In this document: in pieces, positions 41,715-51,637 of the stretch | Layout: each line of letters starts with the position of its first letter | Numbering within the stretch: position 1 is the stretch's first letter | Origin: Phormidium tenue FACHB-1052 | GTDB lineage: Bacteria; Cyanobacteriota; Cyanobacteriia; Phormidesmidales; Phormidesmidaceae | Direction of reading: 5' to 3' | Assembly (NCBI RefSeq): GCF_014696675.1 | Contig: NZ_JACJQN010000002.1 | Location: 62,001 to 126,000, forward strand | DNA length: 64,000 bases | The notes under the pieces: generated by a model | The model's database searches: none | Seen by the model: the letters and a program-made list of their open reading frames with translations, nothing else | Told to the model about the DNA's origin: nothing | Program-made: the position numbers and the translations under genes

Positions 41715-43178
41715 CTAAGCCGAAATTTGAATGTTGCCCATCATGCCCAGGTCTTCGTGGTCGAGGATGTGGCAGTGGAAGACGGTTTTGCCCGCAAAGG
41801 TGCGGAAGGGTACACGAATGCGCACTGTTTCGCCGCCCTTCACTAGAACCGTGTCTTTCCAGGCGCGGTAGGGTTCGGGCTGTCCGTTGCGGCTGATGAC
41901 CTGGAACGGGTTGACGTGTAGGTGAAAGGGGTGATCCATCCGGTCAGGGTCAACGTTGGCCAGTTCCCACTCTTCCACGGTATCGAGCTGGGCCTCGATG
42001 TCGATGCGCTGGCCATCGTAGGGTTTGCCGTTAAACCAAAACTCCATGCCCATGCCGCCACCCATGGTCATAGACAGCTCGATGCGGCGTGTGACAGTCG
42101 GTTCCGGCAGAGTTTCCACCGTGCCCAACTGTTGCGGTAGAGGCAACGCCGCAACTGAGCCGCGATAATTCAGGGTAGCCAAGGGTTGAGGGTCTCCCGA
42201 CAGGGCACTGCCACCGTGCATCATGCCGCCCATGCCGTGGCCGCCGCCCATCATGCCCATGCCGCCCCGGTTGTAGGGCAGGTTGAGTAGGCGGTACTCG
42301 CCCGGTTGTCGCTTTCCTTGGATGAGCACGTCTGCTCGTTCGCCGGGGGCGAGGAGGAGTTCTTGGAGTTCGATGGGGGATGCGATCGCCCCGCCATCTG
42401 TGGCAATCAACTGGAACGGGTGCCCCTCTAGCTGCAATCGATAGAAGCGGGAGGCCGACGCATTCAGCAACCGCAGCCGCAGTAACCCGCCTTGGGGAAT
42501 GTTCAAGCCGGGATTAACCCGACCATTCACCGTCACCAACGACCCTTCTCGCCCCATCATTAGCGCCATGTGGTTAGGCGCAGGGATATTGCCAGCCCGG
42601 TCAATCTCATAGTCTTTGAGGACGATAAATTCTTCCTGGGCGTCTTTCACCTCAGGAATGTCATCCAGGTCGCCCCGAATGACGAATAGACCCGCCAAGC
42701 CCCCAAAGAGTTGTTCTGCTGCGTGGTGGTGGTGATGGGGGTGATACCAAAAGGTGCCAGCAGGATGATCGGCAGGAATAGTAAATTCGTAGGTGAACGC
42801 TTCGCCCGGAGCCACGCTGAGGAAGACGTTATCGCCTGTGCCCTGGGGGGTGATGTGCAGCCCGTGGTAGTGCAAGTTGGTGGGCTGATCGAGCTGGTTG
42901 TGCAGCCGAATGCGGACGGTATCGCCGGGGCGGGCCTCTAGTCGGGGGCCGGGGCTTTGGCCGTTGTAGCTGAGCAGGTTGGCGGTGCGATCGCCTACCT
43001 GCACTGGGCTCACCGCAGCGGTTAAATCTACCTCTAGTAGGCCGTTTTGGCTGGTATAGAGGGGGGCAGCAGTGGTGGCAGCAAGCCCCTGAGCTAGTGA
43101 TCGATTCCTGAGCCAGTGGAGGGTGGCCGCACTGCCGATGCCAGCGGCTCCGAGGGCGATAAAGTGACGACGATCCAT
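41715..43178 (-). CDS. Multicopper oxidase (CueO-type)
   Basis: Periplasmic oxidase of 487 residues, probably oxidising Cu(I) to less toxic Cu(II). Tat-type signal (MDRRHFIALGAAG). All four copper motifs are present: HYHGLH, WYHPHHHHH, HPFHLH and HCHILDHEDLGMM. A Met/His-rich insert (GGMGMMGGGHGMGGMMHGG) before domain 3 fits cuprous oxidases such as CueO. Controlled by the MerR-type promoter at 43269. Confidence 0.95.
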   Translation of the reverse strand: MDRRHFIALGAAGIGSAATLHWLRNRSLAQGLAATTAAPLYTSQNGLLEVDLTAAVSPVQVGDRTANLLSYNGQSPGPRLEARPGDTVRIRLHNQLDQPTNLHYHGLHITPQGTGDNVFLSVAPGEAFTYEFTIPADHPAGTFWYHPHHHHHAAEQLFGGLAGLFVIRGDLDDIPEVKDAQEEFIVLKDYEIDRAGNIPAPNHMALMMGREGSLVTVNGRVNPGLNIPQGGLLRLRLLNASASRFYRLQLEGHPFQLIATDGGAIASPIELQELLLAPGERADVLIQGKRQPGEYRLLNLPYNRGGMGMMGGGHGMGGMMHGGSALSGDPQPLATLNYRGSVAALPLPQQLGTVETLPEPTVTRRIELSMTMGGGMGMEFWFNGKPYDGQRIDIEAQLDTVEEWELANVDPDRMDHPFHLHVNPFQVISRNGQPEPYRAWKDTVLVKGGETVRIRVPFRTFAGKTVFHCHILDHEDLGMMGNIQISA

Positions 43179-43268
43179 GGTCTTTTCCTTTTCCCTGGGG
43201 AAGGGGTATGAATGGTTGAAATGCCCGTCAATGCAGCGTGACAGGGGGGTAAAAGGCTTGATGACTCT

Positions 43269-43300
43269 ATGCTAGAGATTCCAGTGCGCTGGAGTGTCAA
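43269..43300 (-). promoter_or_regulatory. MerR-type promoter of the multicopper oxidase
   Basis: Read leftward: TTGACA (43300-43295), 20-bp spacer with CTCCAGCGCACTGGAAT, TAGCAT (43274-43269). The core is identical to the copZ-copA site. The rest of the 43301-43760 gap shows no gene. Confidence 0.8.
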
Positions 43301-43760
43301 GGGGGCGTTGATAAGTTCACAAACAAAAACTCGTTTGCCTGTTTGAGGCAAGCTCAAGCAAGGATATGAGGCTGGGAAAGGGCGGTAGGTGCCGGATAAG
43401 TTCGGTAGAGGGCATACGTCCGGCGTTTTTAACAAATAACTCCCTGTATCTCCAGAATCAAGCACACAGTTGATGGATAAGACTCTAACCACGAGGGTTT
43501 AGACAGCAGAAATGCCTTCTAAGCCCTGGGGAATGGGATATTATGCAGCATGTTTGACGGACAACTACGGTGTGTAGGGGTGTTATCCGTCAGATATGAC
43601 GTTGAATACATAGTTAGCCCTCCTAAGTTATCGGTTGAGGCATAGCCAGAAGGCTATTTGTAGAGCGATTAAATAAAGCATCCTTCCGCTGCCAAATTAT
43701 TGCATTGTGGCTAAACTGGGTTGAAAGATTACTCAAGGGCATTTGTTTGCAGGGGAGACA

Positions 43761-46376
43761 ATGGTTAAATTCCGTACTTCTACTTCAGAAGATTCTAAGC
43801 CTGAGTCTATCGTGACTATGTTTCAGGATCTTAATCGTGATCCATCCATTAAGTTCCTCCATTTCCATCAAGGAAAAATTTTGGAGGACTACTGCAATCA
43901 GAAAGACAGTAAATCAAATCAGAAATATATTCAGGTTAAAGATTTAGCAATTGAGTTGCCTACAGGCACGGGTAAAACTTTAGTTGGTCTTCTTATTGCT
44001 GAATATCGTCGTCGGGTATTCAATGAGCGAGTTGTTTTTTTGTGTCCAACTAGACAACTCTGCGCTCAGGTTAATGAACGTGCTCGCTTATATGGAATTA
44101 ATACAGCTTTATTAGTTGGCTCCCAAAGCAAATATGATCCAGGACAATTTTATTCATATCAGCAAGCTAAATCGATTGCGGTAACTACATATAGTGGAGT
44201 ATTCAACACCAATCCTCGAATCAATGATCCTGAAGTGATCATTTGTGATGACGCTCATGCAGCAGACAACTATATTTCTGCTCTCTGGACTCTGTCAATT
44301 GAGCGTTCAAGGCACAAGGATCTGTATATGGCTTTATACAGATTACTTGAACCAGTCATGCCAAATTACATAGCATACAAGATTGAAACTGGTGGAAGTA
44401 GCCGATTTGATGAATTCTCAGTAGATTTACTTTCAACAATAGCTTGGCATGGATGTCTAAATCAAATCGGACAAATCTTAGAAGAATTTGTTTCTGGACA
44501 CGATGATCTTAAATATTCATGGAGTATTCTTGCATCTCATCTTGAAGCTTGCTCACTGTATCTATCACCTAAAAGCATTGAAATTCGACCTCTTATTCCA
44601 CCAACTCAGACTCATCCACCTTTTTCAAACGCCAAACAGCGGATATACATGTCGGCTACATTGGGGGAAGATGGAGATATAGAGAGGGTTTTTGGAGTTA
44701 AGGCAATTGCCCGACTACCAATACCTGAAGAGTGGCATAAGAGAAGTACAGGTAGAAGACTAATTCTCTTCCCTGATCTTTCCGCAAATAAGGATTCCAC
44801 AGATACAGCAGTATCTATGGTTAAGCAGGTAGACCGTGCCCTCGTCCTTGTTCCTGATAATAAAAGACTTGAGGGATGGGAGACAAAGTTAAAAAAGACG
44901 CATGAGATTATCAAGTCTGAGGATATTGAGCAGAACCTAGATGCTTTTACTAAAGCTTCAGAACCATCAGTTCTTCTCTTGGCAACTCGCTACGATGGGA
45001 TCGATTTACCAGGAGAGGACTGCCGCTTCATGGTGTTGGATGGAGAGCCGTCTGCTTCAGGTTTACAAGAATTCTATTTAAGAGTTGGTCTTGGAGCCTC
45101 TTCCCAATTACATAATCGTATCCGAACTAGAATAACTCAGGCATTAGGGCGATGTACTCGTGATGAGAGTGACTATTCCGTGGTGTTTGTTTTGGGAGAT
45201 AAGCTAACACAAAGATGTTGCACTAAAACTCTTACTCAGGGTATGCACCCAGAACTTCAAGCTGAGATCTCATTCGGCTTGGAAAACTCAACTGACCATA
45301 CACCACAGGAATTTGTTGAACTGGCTCAATTATTTCTAAGTCGCTCACCTGATTGGCAAGCTGCCGAACAGGATATTCGAAAGAAGCGTGATTCTAATAC
45401 AAAAACTCCTGACCCTACCACTGAATATCTCAATCAGGCAATGCCCCATGAGATTGATTATGTATATGCTTCATGGAAAGGACAGCACGAAGATGCCTTA
45501 AGCATAGTGGCTAAAATTCTAGCAGCCTTAGAAGGAGGATCAAACCTCAAACCGTATAGGGCTTTCTGGCTACACCAAGCGGCTGCTTCTGCTTTTCTTG
45601 CTTGGCAACATTCTGGCAATGAAACCTTTAAGCTTACGGCTATTTCATATTTAGATAAAGCTTCAGGAGCGTCTTCAAACATTACTTGGCTAAGTAAGCT
45701 ACGTTCTGAGCTTTCAGGACAATCTGATGATAGTGCTGTTGAGGCTTTGCCCATACAGGAGTGGTTTCTGGAAGTCAATAGTTTACTTCAGAATTGGAAA
45801 ATTATTGGCAGTAAATTTGCAAGAAAAGTGTCTGAAACTCAGAATGACATTGAGAACAACGATGCTAAATCTTTTGAAAAGGGCTTGGCTACGTTAGGTA
45901 AAATGCTAGGTGCTAGCAGTCATCAGTGGACAGATGATGGTGCTCCTGATGGTCTTTGGGTATTTGGTAACTGGCACGCTTTTGTATTTGAAGCTAAAAC
46001 TGATGAAAACCCTGAAGGTGGAATTTCGCTTGATACAATACGCCAAGCTCGTACTCATGAACAACGAGTAAGAGCAGATAACTTGATTCCTGCTTTTGTT
46101 CCATGTTCTACGATTGTTATTTCACCACGATCGGCTGTCCACAACCTGGCAACTTCTCACGTTGAGGATATTGCTTACCTATCCCACGATGATGCTATCA
46201 AGTTATTCAGTGATGTTGCATTAGCTCTTGAACGACTTCGAGCATCGGCATCCGGGAGTACAGAAGAAACTTTACAAGAAATCGGCTTGCAGTTCTACAA
46301 AGAAAAATTGGTTGCGTTGCAAGATGTCAAAGAACGACTTCTTCGTAAAAAACTGAGAGACTTACCAATTCAATGA
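43761..46376 (+). CDS. SF2 helicase with C-terminal PD-(D/E)XK-like domain
   Basis: Protein of 871 residues from ATG 43761 (GGGGAG before it). Counting from there: Walker A LPTGTGKT (66-73), CPTRQL (motif Ia), DDAH as the Walker B box (163-166), MSATL (motif III), and QALGRCTRDESDYSVVF (motif VI region), a helicase of the Rad3/DEAH type. After a helical middle region, residues about 725-775 read APDGLWVFG, FVFEAKTD and a helix TIRQARTHEQR, fitting a PD-(D/E)XK nuclease core (Asp, Glu744, Lys746). The gene is clearly AT-richer than its neighbours and is unrelated to metals, so it is probably acquired; a stand-alone phage-defence role is plausible but inferred. Confidence 0.8.
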   Translation: MVKFRTSTSEDSKPESIVTMFQDLNRDPSIKFLHFHQGKILEDYCNQKDSKSNQKYIQVKDLAIELPTGTGKTLVGLLIAEYRRRVFNERVVFLCPTRQLCAQVNERARLYGINTALLVGSQSKYDPGQFYSYQQAKSIAVTTYSGVFNTNPRINDPEVIICDDAHAADNYISALWTLSIERSRHKDLYMALYRLLEPVMPNYIAYKIETGGSSRFDEFSVDLLSTIAWHGCLNQIGQILEEFVSGHDDLKYSWSILASHLEACSLYLSPKSIEIRPLIPPTQTHPPFSNAKQRIYMSATLGEDGDIERVFGVKAIARLPIPEEWHKRSTGRRLILFPDLSANKDSTDTAVSMVKQVDRALVLVPDNKRLEGWETKLKKTHEIIKSEDIEQNLDAFTKASEPSVLLLATRYDGIDLPGEDCRFMVLDGEPSASGLQEFYLRVGLGASSQLHNRIRTRITQALGRCTRDESDYSVVFVLGDKLTQRCCTKTLTQGMHPELQAEISFGLENSTDHTPQEFVELAQLFLSRSPDWQAAEQDIRKKRDSNTKTPDPTTEYLNQAMPHEIDYVYASWKGQHEDALSIVAKILAALEGGSNLKPYRAFWLHQAAASAFLAWQHSGNETFKLTAISYLDKASGASSNITWLSKLRSELSGQSDDSAVEALPIQEWFLEVNSLLQNWKIIGSKFARKVSETQNDIENNDAKSFEKGLATLGKMLGASSHQWTDDGAPDGLWVFGNWHAFVFEAKTDENPEGGISLDTIRQARTHEQRVRADNLIPAFVPCSTIVISPRSAVHNLATSHVEDIAYLSHDDAIKLFSDVALALERLRASASGSTEETLQEIGLQFYKEKLVALQDVKERLLRKKLRDLPIQ

Positions 46377-46675
46377 GATAAGACTGCCTATGGAGTTCAA
46401 TGCAGGTCTGTGCCGGATAGCTAACACTGTGTTGGTGCGGACGGTACAGAGGTTGTCAGTGGGTGTTCGAGATTATCTGCCGCCGCACAACTTCATTGTT
46501 ACAAAAATTTCTAAGCTTCAATACATCATGGCTTTATTGGGGCAATTTTCGCATCGGCAGAGAAATTGATTGTTGAAAAAACTTTTTCTAATAAGAAATT
46601 GCTTGTTTCTCGGAGCAAAAGTTTTAGCGGTGTATTCCTTCTGCGAGTCATTGGTCTTTCCATGCTGAGATTGCC

Positions 46676-49600
46676 CTAGCGAAATGCCTTAGCCACGCGC
46701 TGCTGCATATGGCCGATCGCAATATAGAGTACCGGCACCACAAACAGCGTCAGCACCGTCGCCACCAGCATGCCGCCAAAGATCGCCGTACCCAACGATT
46801 GGCGACTGGCTGAGCCTGCCCCCGTGGCCACCATCAGCGGATAAATGCCCAACAGGGTCGAAATCGCCGTCATCAAAATCGGGCGCAGCCGTTCTTGGGA
46901 AGCCTGCACCGCCGCTTGGGTGAGGGATAGCCCTTCGTCCCGCAGCTGGTTGGCAAATTCCACAATGAGGATGGCGTTTTTGCTGGCCAGACCAATCAGC
47001 ATCACCAGCCCCACCTGGCAGTACACGTCGTTGTACAGCCCGCGCATCGACTGGGCCACCAGGGCACCTAGCACCGCCAGGGGCACCGCCAGCATAATCG
47101 TCAGCGGATCGACAAAGCTGTTGTACTGGGCCGCCAGCACCAAAAAGACGAAGAAAATCCCCAGGCCAAAGATGATTGGCGCTTTGCCGCCCGACTCTAG
47201 TTCTTCGAGGGAAATGCCCGACCACTCAAAGCCCAGGTTGGGGGGCAGCACCTCGGTCGCCAGCTTTGCCATCGCCTGCATGGCCTGACCAGAGCTGGTG
47301 CCGGGAGCCGCTGAACCGTTGATCTCAATCGAGCGGTGCAGGTTGTAGTGGTTGATAATCTGCGGGCCAGTGGTGCGGGTAATGGTCACCAAGGCGCTGA
47401 GGGGAATCATTTCGTTCAGGCGCGATCGCACATACAGTTGCCCAATGCTGTCAGGCTCGGCGCGGAAGGCGGCATCGGCCTGCACATAAACCCGATAGGT
47501 GCGGCCAAAGGCGTTGAAGTCGTTGACGTAGCGGGAGCCCATGTAGGTTTGCAGGGTGCTAAAGATGTCTTCCACAGGCACCTGCAACGCTTCGGCGCGA
47601 TCGCGGTTGACCTCTACCTGGAGCTGGGGCGCGTTAGCCGTGTAGAGGCTAAACACCCCCTGCAAGCCGGGGGTTTGGTTGGCCTGCGCCAAAATCGCCC
47701 CTTTCATTTGATCGAGTTCCTGGATGTCGGCGGTGCTGCTGTCGCGATCTTGCAGCTGGAACACAAAGCCGCCAACGCTGCCCAGGCTGGGGATGGTGGG
47801 CGGGTTCACCGCAATCACGGGGGCCTGGGGAATGCCCATCAGCGGTAGCCGCACCCGGTTGAGAATGCCCGTCACCGACTGCTCCGGCTGCCGCCGCTCT
47901 TGCCAGGATTTGAGCGGCGCAAACAATATGCCCCGGTTGGGGGTGTTGCCGTTAAAGCCCACCCCGCCCATGGCAAAGGTGCCCTCCAGCTCTGGCACCG
48001 CCAGCAACTGCTGCTCGGCCTGGGCCACCACCTGCTCGGTATAGTTCAGGGAGGTGCCATCTGGCCCCTGCAAAATGCTGATGAAATAGCCCTGATCTTC
48101 TTCCGGCAGAAACGCCTGGGGTACCTGGGTGTAGAGCCATCCCGTCGCCACCAGCAGCCCCACAAAGCCGACCAGAACGGCGCTCTGCCATCGCATCAAC
48201 CGACCCAGCCCCCAGTGGTAGCTGCGCTCTAGCCCGGTCAAAAAGCCGTTGATGCGGCGGTAGATCCAGCCGAGAGCGCCAGTTTGGCGGGGCTGTGCCC
48301 GTAGCAGCAGCGCGGAGAGCGCCGGGGTAAGGGTGAGGGCATTGAAAGTAGAAAGTGCGATCGCAAAGGCAATCGTCAACGCAAACTGCTGGTAGAGCTG
48401 CCCCGCCGTACCGGGGAAAAAGCCCACCGGCACAAATACCGCCATCAGCACCAGCGAGGTGGCAATCACCGCGCCCACCAGGTTGCGCATAGATGCGATC
48501 GCAGCCTGCATCGGCGACAGCCCCTCCCTTTGAATCAGGCGGCTGATGTCCTCCACAATCACAATCGCGTCATCCACCACCATACCCGTCGCCAGCGTCA
48601 GGCCAAACAGCGTCAGGCTGTTGAGAGAAAAGCCAAAGAGTTTGACAAAGGCGAAGGTGCCCACCAGCGACACCGGAATGGTGATCGCTGGAATCACCGT
48701 GGTGCGCCAGTCTTGCAGAAACACAAAGATCACCAGCACCACCAGCACCACCGCCTGCAACAGCGTGATAATCACTTCTCGAAACGACGCCTCCACAAAC
48801 CGCGACGAGTCGTAGGGAATCTCGTAAATCAGCCCTGGGGGAAAGCGTTCCGCCAGCCGCGCCATCTCCGCCTTCACCGCCTTGGCAATGGCCAGAGAGT
48901 TGCTGCCGGGGGTTTGCAAAATTTGGTACCCCACCGCCGGATGGCCGCTGTAACGGGCAAAGGTGCTGTAGCGCTCGGCCCCAAGTTCTGCCCGCCCCAC
49001 ATCCTTCAGTTTGACCAGATCGCCTGCCGCCCCTGCCTTGAGCACCACCTCCTCAAACTCCGCTGGGCTACTCAGCCGTCCCAGGGTTTGCAGATCGATC
49101 TGGTAGAGCTGGCCGTCAGGGTTGGGCGGTTGACCAATGCTGCCTACCCCTAGCTGCACATTCTGCTGGCGCAACGCTGTAATCACGTCCTGGGCAGTGA
49201 GCTGGCGGCTGGCGAGGCGATTGGGGTCGAGCCAGAGGCGCATGGCATAGCGCCGCTCGCCAAAGGGAACGAGGGTACCCACACCAGGAATCCGCCGTAG
49301 AGCATCGAGCACATAGAGGTCGGCGTAGTTGCTGATGAAGGTGTCGTCGTAGCGATCATCTTCGCTGTAGAGCGCCATCGCCAGCACAATGGAGCTAGAC
49401 TGCTTCGACACCTGCACCCCCGTTTGGCGCACCGCCTCCGGCAGTTGGGGTTCCGCCTGCAACACCCGGTTCTGCACATCCGAGGCGGCCACATCAATGT
49501 TGTACCCCTGGCGAAAGGTGACGACAATGGTGCTGGTGCCGTCGTTGCTGCTGGTGGAGCTGATGTAGCGCATCCCCTCCACGCCGTTGATCTGGCGCTC

Positions 49601-49798
49601 CAGCACGTTGGTCACCGTTTCTTCCACCACCTGGGCATTGGCCCCGACGGCGTTGGCGGTGACGGTAATCTGCACCGGGCTGATGTCGGGATACTGCTCA
49701 ATGGGCAGCAATGGCAGGCTGATCAACCCCACCACCAGGGTGACCAGCGCACAGACAATGGCAAACACGGGCTTTTTGATGAAGAAATCTGTAAACAT
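46676..49798 (-). CDS. AcrB-type (HAE-1) RND efflux pump
   Basis: Drug/solvent-type proton-driven exporter of 1040 residues. Typical start MFTDFFIKKPVFAIVCALV, IEQYPDISPVQITV, helix 4 with TGMVVDDAIVIVEDISR (the two relay Asp residues), and C-terminal GLASKNAILIVEFANQL. Twelve membrane helices and two large porter loops. It works with the adaptor upstream; an outer channel is not encoded beside it, so it would use a TolC protein elsewhere. About 300 bases (46377-46675) before its end hold no gene that I can see. Confidence 0.95.
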   Translation of the reverse strand: MFTDFFIKKPVFAIVCALVTLVVGLISLPLLPIEQYPDISPVQITVTANAVGANAQVVEETVTNVLERQINGVEGMRYISSTSSNDGTSTIVVTFRQGYNIDVAASDVQNRVLQAEPQLPEAVRQTGVQVSKQSSSIVLAMALYSEDDRYDDTFISNYADLYVLDALRRIPGVGTLVPFGERRYAMRLWLDPNRLASRQLTAQDVITALRQQNVQLGVGSIGQPPNPDGQLYQIDLQTLGRLSSPAEFEEVVLKAGAAGDLVKLKDVGRAELGAERYSTFARYSGHPAVGYQILQTPGSNSLAIAKAVKAEMARLAERFPPGLIYEIPYDSSRFVEASFREVIITLLQAVVLVVLVIFVFLQDWRTTVIPAITIPVSLVGTFAFVKLFGFSLNSLTLFGLTLATGMVVDDAIVIVEDISRLIQREGLSPMQAAIASMRNLVGAVIATSLVLMAVFVPVGFFPGTAGQLYQQFALTIAFAIALSTFNALTLTPALSALLLRAQPRQTGALGWIYRRINGFLTGLERSYHWGLGRLMRWQSAVLVGFVGLLVATGWLYTQVPQAFLPEEDQGYFISILQGPDGTSLNYTEQVVAQAEQQLLAVPELEGTFAMGGVGFNGNTPNRGILFAPLKSWQERRQPEQSVTGILNRVRLPLMGIPQAPVIAVNPPTIPSLGSVGGFVFQLQDRDSSTADIQELDQMKGAILAQANQTPGLQGVFSLYTANAPQLQVEVNRDRAEALQVPVEDIFSTLQTYMGSRYVNDFNAFGRTYRVYVQADAAFRAEPDSIGQLYVRSRLNEMIPLSALVTITRTTGPQIINHYNLHRSIEINGSAAPGTSSGQAMQAMAKLATEVLPPNLGFEWSGISLEELESGGKAPIIFGLGIFFVFLVLAAQYNSFVDPLTIMLAVPLAVLGALVAQSMRGLYNDVYCQVGLVMLIGLASKNAILIVEFANQLRDEGLSLTQAAVQASQERLRPILMTAISTLLGIYPLMVATGAGSASRQSLGTAIFGGMLVATVLTLFVVPVLYIAIGHMQQRVAKAFR

Positions 49799-49860
49799 GG
49801 GGTCACCTCTGGGTGTAGTGGAGTGCCTTCAGGGGGTGGGTGGCAGGAAGATTCAAGGGT

Positions 49861-49877
49861 GGTGGGCAATGCCCACC
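49861..49877. repeat. Small palindromic repeat GGTGGGCAATGCCCACC
   Basis: Almost identical to the repeat at 23103 and also followed by CTAYGAC; again in the gap between an RND pump and its adaptor gene. Confidence 0.6.
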
Positions 49878-49906
49878 CTACGACTTGCTAATCTCTGGAA
49901 AATCAA

Positions 49907-51205
49907 TCAATTCTCAATGGGGCTGACAGGTGCACCGTCGCGCAGCATCAGCACCCCGGTGGTGATTACCGCTTCGCCGGGCTGTAGCCCCTCGATCACC
50001 TGGTACTGGTTCTCTTCTATTTCGCCGAGCTGCACCGATCGCTGTCGTGCCACCGTGCCCTCTGGCCCAGACTCCGCCACAAACACAAAGGATTGACTGC
50101 CCAAATGGGTCACAGCACTGGCGGGCACGCGGGTACCCTGGCGCTGGCTCCAGGTAATGCGAGCCTGAACAAACTGATCGGCCCGCAGCTTGCCTTCAGA
50201 GTTGGGGAGTAACGCCTTCACCAGCACCAGTTGCGTCGCGGGGTCGGCATTGGGGGCAATGAATTCAACCTGGCTGGTGCCCAGGGTTTGCCCCTGGCCA
50301 TCCACCAGTTCTACAGGGCTACCGGGTTGCAGCAGCGCCGCTCGCTCCGCCGGAACGGAGAAATTCACCTCCAGGGTGTCGTTCTTGGCCAGCCCAATCA
50401 GGGCTGTGCCCGGACTCACCACCTCGCCCACCTTGACGGGAATATCGCTCACCATCCCGGTAAAGGGCGCGGTGATCTGAAAATAGGCCAGCTGGGATGC
50501 CTGAGCCTGGGTTTGGGCCTGCGCCGCCTGCCAAGATTGCTCGGCCTGGGCAATAGTGGCCTGCTGGGCGCGGATCTGCTCATCCATGGCATTTAGCAGG
50601 GCGCGGGCCACTTCGAGCTGCTGGGCGTACTGATCGCGCATTTGCCGGGAGACTGCGCCCGCCTCGGCCAGGGTGGCAAAGCGGTCATACTCCTGCTGGG
50701 CGTATTGCACCTCGGTCAGTTTGGCCACCCGCTGCGCTGCTAAGGCTTGCAGGCCAGCTCTGGCATTGGCGATACTGGCCTGGGCTGATTCTGCCGCAGC
50801 GGCAGCTCCAGTGACCAGGGCCTGCTGTTGCTGCGGGTTGATCTCAATTAGCACAGTGCCAGCGGTGACGCGATCGCCCGACCGCACCCGAATTTGCGCC
50901 ACCTGCCCCTGCACCTGAGGCCGCAGGAGAACGGATTGGTGCGATCGCAGACTGGCCACAAACTCCGATGTTTCCGCTAGACTCACGGCCTGCACCGTCA
51001 GGGTTTGCACCGGCATGGGGGGCTGCTGCGCCTGGGCTACAGGTACCACCTCCTGCTTTTGCCACCAGCGCCACAGTTCAAAGCTGCCGCCAGTGAGCCA
51101 AAGCAGGGCAAAGAGTATCCAAAGGCGCGATCGCCACGGTCGTTTTTTGGGGCTTGCCGCTGGCTCTGTTTGAGCATCAGCGATGGGGAAATCAAAGGCG
51201 TCCAT
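49907..51205 (-). CDS. AcrA-type RND periplasmic adaptor
   Basis: Protein of 432 residues with one N-terminal anchor helix (about 25-45), lipoyl halves (LRPQVQGQVAQIRVRSGDRV, then FQITAPFTGMVSDIPV), a long coiled alpha-hairpin between them (about 110-220), and beta-barrel/MP-proximal regions. No lipobox; signal-anchor type. First gene of the pair with the AcrB-type pump. Confidence 0.93.
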   Translation of the reverse strand: MDAFDFPIADAQTEPAASPKKRPWRSRLWILFALLWLTGGSFELWRWWQKQEVVPVAQAQQPPMPVQTLTVQAVSLAETSEFVASLRSHQSVLLRPQVQGQVAQIRVRSGDRVTAGTVLIEINPQQQQALVTGAAAAAESAQASIANARAGLQALAAQRVAKLTEVQYAQQEYDRFATLAEAGAVSRQMRDQYAQQLEVARALLNAMDEQIRAQQATIAQAEQSWQAAQAQTQAQASQLAYFQITAPFTGMVSDIPVKVGEVVSPGTALIGLAKNDTLEVNFSVPAERAALLQPGSPVELVDGQGQTLGTSQVEFIAPNADPATQLVLVKALLPNSEGKLRADQFVQARITWSQRQGTRVPASAVTHLGSQSFVFVAESGPEGTVARQRSVQLGEIEENQYQVIEGLQPGEAVITTGVLMLRDGAPVSPIEN

Positions 51206-51254
51206 AACTGATTTGGAGATAATAGGTGTTCGTCAGGTCAGGCTATAAAACCGC

Positions 51255-51563
51255 CTAAACATCGTCGGGGCTGGCCAGATATTGCTGCTCTAGCCAAACG
51301 CGAACGTCGTTAATAGAGAGCGATCGAAACGGCTGATCGGCCAAGGAATCTTGAATCATCCACCAACTCTGACCGGTGCGATCGACGTACTCCCAAACTC
51401 GGGGCTCCATTTCCCCAAACAGCGCAAAAGAGAGTTCCCTAGAGGTGCGTGAAAGCCAGTCAAACAATGCTCCAACCGGCGATTTTGGCCTATTGTCAAG
51501 GGATGACTCAAGCCATTCAAGATCGCGGTAGACATTCGGGCTATCAGGCGGCAGTTCATACAT
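51255..51563 (-). CDS. Unknown small protein, paralog of the 51638 gene
   Basis: Protein of 102 residues from the ATG at 51563. Cytosolic, Trp-rich. The C-terminal half (YVDRTGQSWWMIQD, then FRSLSINDVRVWLEQQY) lines up with the neighbour at 51638 (RHGNTYYGVYDV, then FHRFESEDEVRIWLEQRY), so the two are paralogs. I do not recognise the family. Second gene of an operon driven by the MerR-type promoter at 51965. Confidence 0.65.
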   Translation of the reverse strand: MYELPPDSPNVYRDLEWLESSLDNRPKSPVGALFDWLSRTSRELSFALFGEMEPRVWEYVDRTGQSWWMIQDSLADQPFRSLSINDVRVWLEQQYLASPDDV

Positions 51564-51637
51564 AACAGACTCCTTTTTCGATGGAAATACTAGATAGGAC
51601 ATCAGATTGGAATCAGAAAATTAACCGGGCAGCGCAT

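Noticed and set aside
43094-43492. Leftward frame upstream of the multicopper oxidase
   Set aside because: It includes the MerR-type promoter and overlaps the signal peptide region in another frame; no protein-like features.
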